The notes under the pieces are model-generated. The model did not search any database. It was not told the DNA's origin and saw only the letters and a program-made list of their open reading frames with translations. Both the position numbers and the translations under genes were made by a program. DNA of 5,205 nt, taken from contig JAAZOO010000112.1 in NCBI GenBank assembly GCA_012797715.1, forward strand, positions 1 to 5,205. The letters are read 5' to 3'. This document shows, one piece after another, positions 1-4,390 of this stretch (position 1 is its first letter; each line of letters opens with the position of its first letter). The stretch comes from Geobacteraceae bacterium. GTDB taxonomy: Bacteria; Desulfobacterota; Desulfuromonadia; Geobacterales; Geobacteraceae.

Positions 1-216
1 CCGCTCGGCGAATTTGAAACCCGGTTGAAAGACTTCCGGGCAGCGGCCGCACGGGACATCCCCCTCGTAATCTACTGCAGCGGATACGGCTGCCACGACA
101 GCAGGTCTCTGGGAGAAAAACTCATGGCGGATGGATACCGCACCATACTCATCTATGAGGGGGGGTACCCTGAATGGAAAGACGCTGGGCTCCCCGTTGA
201 TGGAGCGAATCCATGA
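1..216 (+). CDS. Rhodanese-like domain protein, C-terminal part (5' end outside window)
   Basis: The frame is open from base 1 and gives the last 71 residues of a protein ending in a rhodanese domain. Seen: a beta strand leading into the active-site loop YCSGYGCH (candidate sulfur-carrying Cys is the 26th visible residue, a second Cys sits five further on), then the segment SRSLGEKLMADGY and the typical ending YEGGYPEWKDAGLPV. Rhodanese domains carry sulfur as a cysteine persulfide and pass it to thiol or cyanide acceptors; the CxxxxC-type loop is common in small bacterial single-domain or membrane-linked versions. The true start, and any signal peptide or second domain, lies upstream. The stop overlaps the ATG of the next gene (ATGA), so the two are almost certainly one operon and translationally coupled. 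The physiological substrate cannot be told from this fragment. Confidence 0.88.
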   Translation, partial: PLGEFETRLKDFRAAAARDIPLVIYCSGYGCHDSRSLGEKLMADGYRTILIYEGGYPEWKDAGLPVDGANP

Positions 217-650
217 AGCCGAAGACCAGAAAATACGTCCTCGCCGCTTTCCGCATCGGGCTGGGAGGGGTCTTCCTCTACGCCGGAGCTCTCAAAATCA
301 GCGATCCGACGGCCTTTGCCGCCTCTGTGGCGGCATACCGAATACTCCCCTACTTCATGAACTATCTCGTTGCCTCAACCCTCCCCTGGGTTGAAGCGCT
401 CTGCGGGCTGCTGCTTATTACCGGATTCCGGACCAAAGCTGCCGCGGGCATCGTCGCCGCCATGAACATGCTGTTCATCGTCCTGCTTGCATCCACCATA
501 ATCCGCGGTCTGGACATCGATTGCGGATGTTTCCAGCAGGGAGGAGACAAGACATCCGCCTGGACGGCAATACTGAGGGACATACTGTTTCTCTCTGTCG
601 CGCTCACGATCTTTTCAGCCAGGGGGGAGAGACGTTTTTCCACCCGGTAA
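213..650 (+). CDS. MauE/DoxX-family four-helix membrane protein
   Basis: A 145-residue integral membrane protein with about four hydrophobic helices (roughly residues 8-27, 52-71, 75-97 and 117-136). Family marks: YAGALKISDP after helix 1, YRILPYF, PWVEALCGLLLITGF in helix 2, and DIDCGCF (Cys104 and Cys106) just after helix 3. This matches the MauE branch of the DoxX-like superfamily, whose founding member is needed for methylamine dehydrogenase maturation and which is more widely thought to move reducing equivalents or thiols across the membrane. The ATG at 213 has GGAG at 202-205, seven bases upstream, and overlaps the rhodanese stop by four bases. The pairing with a rhodanese suggests a shared thiol or sulfur redox task; that is inference. 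Nothing in the window indicates methylamine metabolism, so the name mauE is not applied. Confidence 0.85.
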   Translation: MKPKTRKYVLAAFRIGLGGVFLYAGALKISDPTAFAASVAAYRILPYFMNYLVASTLPWVEALCGLLLITGFRTKAAAGIVAAMNMLFIVLLASTIIRGLDIDCGCFQQGGDKTSAWTAILRDILFLSVALTIFSARGERRFSTR

Positions 651-716
651 CGACCCGGTGGATACGCCGCGCCGCGAACCGCTGTAAATGGAATCAGCCC
701 GTCAATCGCCTGCGGA

Positions 717-735
717 AGAGGTCTGACGAACCTCT
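717..735 (+). repeat. Short inverted repeat in the gap before plsY
   Basis: AGAGGT (717-722) and ACCTCT (730-735) are perfect 6-base arms around a 7-base loop. An alternative pairing, GTCTG (721-725) with CAGAC (739-743), uses the same bases, so two mutually exclusive small hairpins are possible. No T-run follows, so it is not an intrinsic terminator. It lies in the 113-base gap (651-763), which otherwise holds a run of seven C (745-751) and the plsY ribosome binding site GGAG (754-757). I see no clear promoter in the gap, so plsY may be read through from the upstream pair. Confidence 0.3.
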
Positions 736-763
736 GAGCAGACACCCCCCCGTGGAGTCGCAC

Positions 764-1354
764 ATGCCATTGCACATACTACTGTTGATCCCGGCCGCCT
801 ACCTGCTCGGCTCCGTACCCACCGGTCTCCTCTTGGCACGGGCGTTCGGAGGTGTTGATATCCGCACAAAGGGGAGCGGCAATATCGGCGCTACCAATGT
901 CTACAGGACTCTGGGCCGCAAAATCGGAATCCTGACGCTTGCCGGCGACTGCCTCAAGGGGATGCTCCCCGTCCTTGCAGCCAACGCCCTCCACCTCCCC
1001 GATCTCTGGATTGCCGCGGTGGGTGTCGCGGCATTTCTCGGTCATATTTTCCCGGTTTTTCTCGGATTCAGGGGGGGGAAGGGGGTCGCGACCGCTCTCG
1101 GAGTCTTTCTGGCCGCCTCCCCCCTTGCCGTACTCGCCGCTCTCGGCGTTTTCATCGTGGTGCTGGCGGCGTGGCGCTTCGTCTCCCTCGCCTCCATAAC
1201 CGCGGCAGCCCTCATGCCGGCACTATCGGCACTCATCGACGGAAAACCGATGATAGTGGCCATGTCCCTGTGCATCGCCGCAATCGTCATTTATAAACAC
1301 AAGGATAATATCCAGCGTCTCCGGAACGGGACGGAGAACAGGTTCAGGGCATAA
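764..1354 (+). CDS. plsY: Acyl-phosphate:glycerol-3-phosphate acyltransferase PlsY
   Basis: PlsY transfers the acyl group of acyl-phosphate (made by PlsX) to the 1-position of glycerol-3-phosphate, giving lysophosphatidic acid; it is a polytopic inner-membrane enzyme and the entry point to phospholipid synthesis in most bacteria. The 196-residue length is normal. The three conserved cytoplasmic motifs are all present: KGSGNIGATN at 36-45, GFRGGKGVAT at 101-110, and KHKDNIQRLRNGTE at 178-191, along with the N-terminal GSVPTGLLLAR (16-26). Hydrophobic helices fill the rest. The ATG at 764 is chosen because GGAG (754-757) lies six bases upstream and the product then begins exactly where PlsY proteins do; the open frame continues upstream to about 521 but that stretch overlaps the preceding gene. 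No missing residues were seen. The stop abuts an intrinsic terminator. Confidence 0.97.
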   Translation: MPLHILLLIPAAYLLGSVPTGLLLARAFGGVDIRTKGSGNIGATNVYRTLGRKIGILTLAGDCLKGMLPVLAANALHLPDLWIAAVGVAAFLGHIFPVFLGFRGGKGVATALGVFLAASPLAVLAALGVFIVVLAAWRFVSLASITAAALMPALSALIDGKPMIVAMSLCIAAIVIYKHKDNIQRLRNGTENRFRA

Positions 1355-1378
1355 AAAAAGGGCCGTTGCGGGCCCTTT
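1353..1378 (-). terminator. Intrinsic terminator of the ferritin-like gene, in the convergent gap
   Basis: Arms AAAGGGCC (1357-1364) and GGCCCTTT (1371-1378) pair perfectly around a 6-base loop. On the minus strand the GC-rich stem is followed by a run of seven T (complement of 1353-1359), the classic rho-independent layout, located 26 bases beyond the stop of the leftward gene. In the plus direction the stem also closes with TTT but is then followed by CCCTTCCC, so it may stop plsY transcripts less efficiently. It starts directly in the plsY stop codon. Confidence 0.87.
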
Positions 1379-1403
1379 CCCTTCCCATTGGAGATAGTAT
1401 CCC

Positions 1404-1856
1404 TCACATCTCCGTCAAAACCTTTTCCTCATAGAGCGACTCGAGCCGGAACTTGTGCTTCTGCTCCTCATTGGCAAGCATGCTCAGGAGCTGTTTCAGA
1501 TCGGGGTCATCCGTCATTTTCCCGGCCTCCTGGTAAAACCGGAAGGCTTTTTCCTCATTCTTCATGGCAAACACAAGGATTTCCTGGTACGACATCGACT
1601 CGTGATACGGGATATCCACGAGGTACTCACTGATGCCCATATCCGGGACCTTGACAAAGGTATACCCGGCAATCTTTTCCTTGTCCAGCTTCAGGATTAC
1701 CCGCTTGTGTCCCGCTTCCTGTTCCGCCAGCTCTTCGAAAATCTTCCGGGCGGAAGGGTTGGAAGTCTTTTTTGCCGCATTGAGATAGAGGCGGTAGGCT
1801 GCGTCTTCCCTTTCCAGGGCAAACTCAAGGATTTCGTCCAGGCTGTTCGGTTCCAC
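1404..1856 (-). CDS. Ferritin-like di-iron (rubrerythrin-family) protein
   Basis: A 150-residue, soluble, all-helical protein with two similar halves, each supplying an E-x-x-A-x-x-x-Y helix followed by an E-x-x-H helix: EREDAAYRLY (about 15-24) with EQEAGHK (45-51), and NEEKAFRFYQ (100-109) with NEEQKHK (129-135). Expected metal ligands are Glu17, Glu47, His50, Glu102, Glu131 and His134, the pattern of the rubrerythrin/ferritin-like di-iron fold. The C-terminal rubredoxin Cys4 domain of true rubrerythrin is absent, so it is best called ferritin-like rather than rubrerythrin. Relatives act in peroxide or oxygen defence or iron handling in anaerobes; the exact role here is inferred. The start is GTG at 1856, supported by AGGAG six bases upstream. 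It has its own promoter and terminator, so it is monocistronic, and it diverges from mltG. Confidence 0.9.
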   Translation of the reverse strand: MEPNSLDEILEFALEREDAAYRLYLNAAKKTSNPSARKIFEELAEQEAGHKRVILKLDKEKIAGYTFVKVPDMGISEYLVDIPYHESMSYQEILVFAMKNEEKAFRFYQEAGKMTDDPDLKQLLSMLANEEQKHKFRLESLYEEKVLTEM

Positions 1857-1862
1857 GTGTAT

Positions 1863-1867
1863 CTCCT
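1863..1867 (-). promoter_or_regulatory. Ribosome binding site deciding the GTG start of the ferritin-like gene
   Basis: On the minus strand GAGGAG ends six bases before the GTG at 1856-1854. No in-frame ATG with a comparable site lies nearby, and the protein begins with the first helix of the fold right after this GTG, so the two observations agree. Confidence 0.8.
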
Positions 1868-1910
1868 CGCATGTTCGGTCGCCAAACGTGGCGCTCTCGC
1901 TGTATGGTCA

Positions 1911-1926
1911 CTTTGTAACAACAAAG
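1911..1926. repeat. Operator-like dyad over the leftward -10
   Basis: CTTTGT (1911-1916) and ACAAAG (1921-1926) form a perfect 6-base inverted repeat with a 4-base centre. It overlaps the -10 box of the ferritin-like gene promoter, the position where a repressor dimer would block polymerase. No regulator gene is visible in the window, and I cannot assign the site to a known regulator family. Confidence 0.4.
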
Positions 1927-1940
1927 CCCCCGCGTGTCAA
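1912..1940 (-). promoter_or_regulatory. Sigma-70-type promoter for the ferritin-like gene
   Basis: Reading leftward: a perfect -35 TTGACA (1940-1935), a 17-base spacer and a -10 TACAAA (1917-1912, four of six to consensus). The predicted start would be near 1905, giving a leader of about 50 bases that contains the strong ribosome binding site. Identified by eye from consensus and spacing only; no transcript evidence. Confidence 0.65.
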
Positions 1941-1961
1941 GGACGGGTTTGCGGCTTGACA
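1935..1961. repeat. Inverted repeat formed by the two divergent -35 boxes
   Basis: TGTCAAG (1935-1941) and CTTGACA (1955-1961) are perfect 7-base inverted arms separated by 13 bases. Each arm contains the -35 hexamer TTGACA of one of the two divergent promoters. Part of the symmetry follows simply from two consensus -35 boxes facing away from each other, but the match extends one base beyond the hexamers. It could also be a binding site shared by both promoters. Confidence 0.55.
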
Positions 1962-1984
1962 GGAACCGAAATATCCCCTACAAC
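1956..1984 (+). promoter_or_regulatory. Sigma-70-type promoter for mltG
   Basis: Rightward: perfect -35 TTGACA (1956-1961), 17-base spacer, -10 TACAAC (1979-1984, four of six). The expected transcription start is near 1991, only about four bases before the ATG at 1995, which lacks any Shine-Dalgarno sequence. Either mltG is translated from a leaderless or near-leaderless mRNA, or translation starts further in, at the ATG at 2079. Confidence 0.6.
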
Positions 1985-1994
1985 GTACTTCGCC

Positions 1995-3212
1995 ATGGCA
2001 CGAAATATAGGGCGAAAACTGATTCACCGGTATGCACGGGGCCTTCGGACAGCCGGGCGACTTGTTTCACAACGGAAGATGGCCATCATAGTCGCCTCCG
2101 GGACAGGGCTGCTTCTGCTTCTCCCTTTTCTCTTCTATCATCACTTTCTCCGGTCGCCGAGGGGAAAGGGAAACGTCGTAAAGGTTGTCGATTTCTCTTC
2201 CGGCTCGTCCATGAAAAAGATTTCCGAAGAACTGGCACGAGCGCGCATCATCTCCAGCAGCTCTCTTTTCGCCATCTATGCCAGGCTGGAAAACGCCGAT
2301 GTTAAGGCAAAAGCGGGTACCTACCGCTTCAGCGACGCCATGACTCCCCGGCAAATCCTTTCCATGCTCGAAGCGGGAGACGTTTACGAACTGCGCTTCT
2401 CCGTGCCGGAGGGGTACTCCATCTATCAGATAGCCGAAATGCTCGATAGCCGCGGCATCTTCACGAAGGAGTCATTCCTTCGACAATGCTTCAATCCCCA
2501 CATACTCGCGGAGCTTGGAATCCAGGCAAAGAGTGTCGAAGGCTTTCTCTGCCCCTCCACCTACACCATACGGCCCGGAACCGATGAAAGCACCCTCATC
2601 AGGGAGATGGTCAACCGTTTCCATTCCACATACAAACGAACATTCGGCGAACGCGCCCGAATCCGGGGTCTGCGCCAGTACGAGATTGTGACTCTCGCCT
2701 CCATGATTGAAAAGGAAGCGGTTGCGGCGGAGGAAAAACCCCTCATCGCATCGGTATTTCACAACCGCCTGAAGTTGAAAATGCCCCTGCAGAGCGACCC
2801 GACCTCCATCTACGGGATCCGCGCCTTTGCGGGGAGGATAACGAAACGGGACATCCTCCGGGACACTCCCTACAATACCTACCGCATCAAGGGACTCCCT
2901 CCCGGGCCCATCGGCAATCCGAGCATGGACGCCATCAAGGCCGTCCTCAACCCGGCGAGGACCCGCTACCTGTACTTCGTTGCCAAGATGGACGGCACCC
3001 ACCACTTTTCCGAAACCCTCGAGGAACACAATCAGGCCGTCCAGAAATATCTCAAGGGCCAGGAGCAGCCAGAAGTCATTTCAGGACCTTCCGGCCCGGA
3101 ATTGTTCCTTGATAAACCTCAGATCCTCATTGAGAATCCACAGATACTCATCGAGGGACGGAGAGCCGGGGAAAGAAAAGGCTCCAATCCAGCCCCAATA
3201 CCCAGGCCATGA
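1995..3212 (+). CDS. mltG: Endolytic peptidoglycan transglycosylase MltG (YceG family)
   Basis: MltG is an inner-membrane lytic transglycosylase that cuts nascent glycan strands and is thought to terminate their elongation. The 405-residue product has a basic cytoplasmic N-terminus, one membrane helix (about 30-48), a LysM-like region with VPEGYSIYQIAEML (137-150) and the catalytic YceG domain. Key marks: EGFLCPSTY (182-190), TLASMIEKEA (233-242) with Glu239 as the expected catalytic residue, SVFHNRLKLKMPLQSDPT (253-270), YNTYRIKGLPPGPIGNPS (293-310) and YFVAKMDGTHHFSETLEEHN (327-346). The catalytic domain ends near 354; the remaining 50 residues are a Pro/Glu-rich tail, longer than usual for the family. 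The frame stays open upstream to 1455, antisense to the ferritin-like gene, but no MltG-like sequence lies there. ATG 1995 lacks a ribosome binding site; ATG 2079 (377 residues) is the alternative and still keeps the helix. The gene has its own promoter. Confidence 0.95.
   Translation: MARNIGRKLIHRYARGLRTAGRLVSQRKMAIIVASGTGLLLLLPFLFYHHFLRSPRGKGNVVKVVDFSSGSSMKKISEELARARIISSSSLFAIYARLENADVKAKAGTYRFSDAMTPRQILSMLEAGDVYELRFSVPEGYSIYQIAEMLDSRGIFTKESFLRQCFNPHILAELGIQAKSVEGFLCPSTYTIRPGTDESTLIREMVNRFHSTYKRTFGERARIRGLRQYEIVTLASMIEKEAVAAEEKPLIASVFHNRLKLKMPLQSDPTSIYGIRAFAGRITKRDILRDTPYNTYRIKGLPPGPIGNPSMDAIKAVLNPARTRYLYFVAKMDGTHHFSETLEEHNQAVQKYLKGQEQPEVISGPSGPELFLDKPQILIENPQILIEGRRAGERKGSNPAPIPRP
3117..3158 (+). 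repeat. 21-base tandem repeat in the mltG tail
   Basis: Two adjacent 21-base units (3117-3137 and 3138-3158), identical at 15 of 21 positions, encode PQILIEN and PQILIEG. They lie in the extra C-terminal tail of MltG, outside the catalytic domain. Most differences within the shared hexapeptide are at third codon positions, which suggests an old duplication kept at the protein level. Confidence 0.7.
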
Positions 3213-3247
3213 GAACCGCGGCGCTATGCCGTAACCAGAAGCGGTTC
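3213..3247. other. Hairpin in the convergent gap between mltG and the glycosyltransferase gene
   Basis: GAACCGC (3213-3219) begins directly after the mltG stop and pairs perfectly with GCGGTTC (3241-3247); a smaller GGC/GCC stem (3220-3222 with 3228-3230) can form inside. No T-run follows on either strand, so it is not a standard intrinsic terminator, but it is the only strong structure in the 93-base gap and may stabilise the 3' end or pause transcription. Confidence 0.35.
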
Positions 3248-3305
3248 CGGAATATACCCTCTCCCCCATTCCTGATCCCTCGGATGCTTTCATCATTCAG
3301 CCTCG

Positions 3306-4211
3306 CTAGTACTTCAGCTTTCGATACGCCCCACATTTCACAAACACTTCCCTAAGGTATCCCGCCAGAATGAAAAGTTGCGATACCACAAAAAGGCCGG
3401 TTAGGGAGAGTTTTTGCATGCCTTCTGCATGGCGGAAAGGGTACGAGAAAAGTTTCAGATAAAAAGAAAACGGCTCGAAACCGCGAGCCCTTCCGAGCTT
3501 CGGCCGGTGATAGAGATACGATCCCCTCCCGTAGTTGAATTGCTGACGGGCAAAGGAAACGGTCGTCATGGCATGGGCATGGTATACAACGGCTTCCGGC
3601 GCATACGCCATGGGAAACCCGCTCTCCTGCCAACGGCGGCAGAACTCCCTATCATCCTCACCTGCCGCCAGGGGATACGATGTATCGAATCCTCCGATTG
3701 CATGAAAACGCTCGATGGGGACCATCAGGTTATTTGAGGTGAAAAAACCCAAAGAGCCCTGATTTTCATCATGGTAAGAATACTGGTAGTCAACAAGGAG
3801 CTGACTCGCCTCAGAAAAAATGTTCCCCTTCAGTGCGGTAACGGTCTTTCCGCCAAAGGCGCACCCTTCCGATGCCGCTGCACGGGCAGCCAGACACCCC
3901 AGCCAGTCGGGCGCCGGGATACAGTCGTCATCCGTAAATGCCAGATAACGACCACGGGCCCGGGAGGCGCCCACATTCCTTGCTCTGGCCGGGCCCGCGT
4001 GAGACTGCCGCAAAACCGTCAGGTGCAAATCACCATGCAGGCGTTCCCATCGGTCACCCCGCGGAACATCACAGCCATCCAGCACGACAAGCACCTCGAA
4101 GAAGTCCCTGTCATACTCCTGGAGGGCCAGTGCCTGGAGACATTCAAGGAGTTGTGCGGAACGATTGCAGCTGGGAACGACAACCGAGAAGAGAATTTTT
4201 TCCGTATCCAT
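3306..4211 (-). CDS. Family 2 glycosyltransferase
   Basis: A 301-residue GT-A fold transferase that would move a sugar from a nucleotide-activated donor to an unidentified acceptor. Seen in order: the donor-binding start FSVVVPSCNRS (8-18), VLVVLDGCD (40-48), QSHAGPARARNVGASRARG (69-87), the metal-binding DxD-type motif AFTDDDCIPAPDWL (91-104, Asp94-96), the acceptor-side FTSNNLMVPIERF (157-169), GGFDTSYPLAAGEDDREFCRRW (start 173) with the likely catalytic Glu185/Asp186, and a hydrophobic C-terminal segment (about 268-286) that could tether it to the membrane. The ATG at 4211 follows GGATAGGGACA, a modest ribosome binding site. It is a lone gene here, convergent with mltG, with an insertion sequence upstream. 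No clear promoter was found in the AT-rich 4212-4388 gap. Surface polysaccharide or glycan synthesis is the likely setting; the sugar cannot be predicted. Confidence 0.9.
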   Translation of the reverse strand: MDTEKILFSVVVPSCNRSAQLLECLQALALQEYDRDFFEVLVVLDGCDVPRGDRWERLHGDLHLTVLRQSHAGPARARNVGASRARGRYLAFTDDDCIPAPDWLGCLAARAAASEGCAFGGKTVTALKGNIFSEASQLLVDYQYSYHDENQGSLGFFTSNNLMVPIERFHAIGGFDTSYPLAAGEDDREFCRRWQESGFPMAYAPEAVVYHAHAMTTVSFARQQFNYGRGSYLYHRPKLGRARGFEPFSFYLKLFSYPFRHAEGMQKLSLTGLFVVSQLFILAGYLREVFVKCGAYRKLKY

Positions 4212-4319
4212 TGTCCCTATCCACTCTTCAAGAGAGACCGAAAACCGAAGCAGAGGAAACTTTCAATCTCAACTTTCGCAGCTGGAAAATACCAGCAACA
4301 TATTGAAATAATAAATAGA

Positions 4320-4390
4320 ATAGCGTCGCAATCTGGGTTAAAATGGCTTTGTTCCCCAACAAATCCACTGACACAGAAAGACGACGCTAT
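4320..4390. repeat. 9-base inverted repeat bracketing the transposase start
   Basis: ATAGCGTCG (4320-4328) and CGACGCTAT (4382-4390) are perfect inverted arms 53 bases apart. The right arm contains the first two bases of the transposase ATG (4389-4391), so a transcript entering from outside could fold and hide the start. The left arm could also lie at or near the left end of the insertion sequence; without the right end, which is beyond the window, the terminal repeats cannot be confirmed. Confidence 0.5.

Noticed and set aside
521..763. Upstream extension of the plsY frame
   Set aside because: It overlaps the MauE-type gene in another frame, and the ATG at 764 has a good ribosome site and matches the family N-terminus.
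1455..1994. Open frame continuing upstream of mltG
   Set aside because: It is antisense to the well-supported ferritin-like gene, encodes nothing resembling MltG, and the promoter for mltG lies downstream of it.
2472..3029. Leftward 185-residue frame inside mltG
   Set aside because: It lies wholly opposite the conserved catalytic domain of MltG and shows no protein-like motif of its own.
4281..4296. GCTGG-N6-CCAGC palindrome upstream of the glycosyltransferase gene
   Set aside because: The arms are only five bases, it sits by no recognisable promoter, and it is of a size expected by chance in a region this long.
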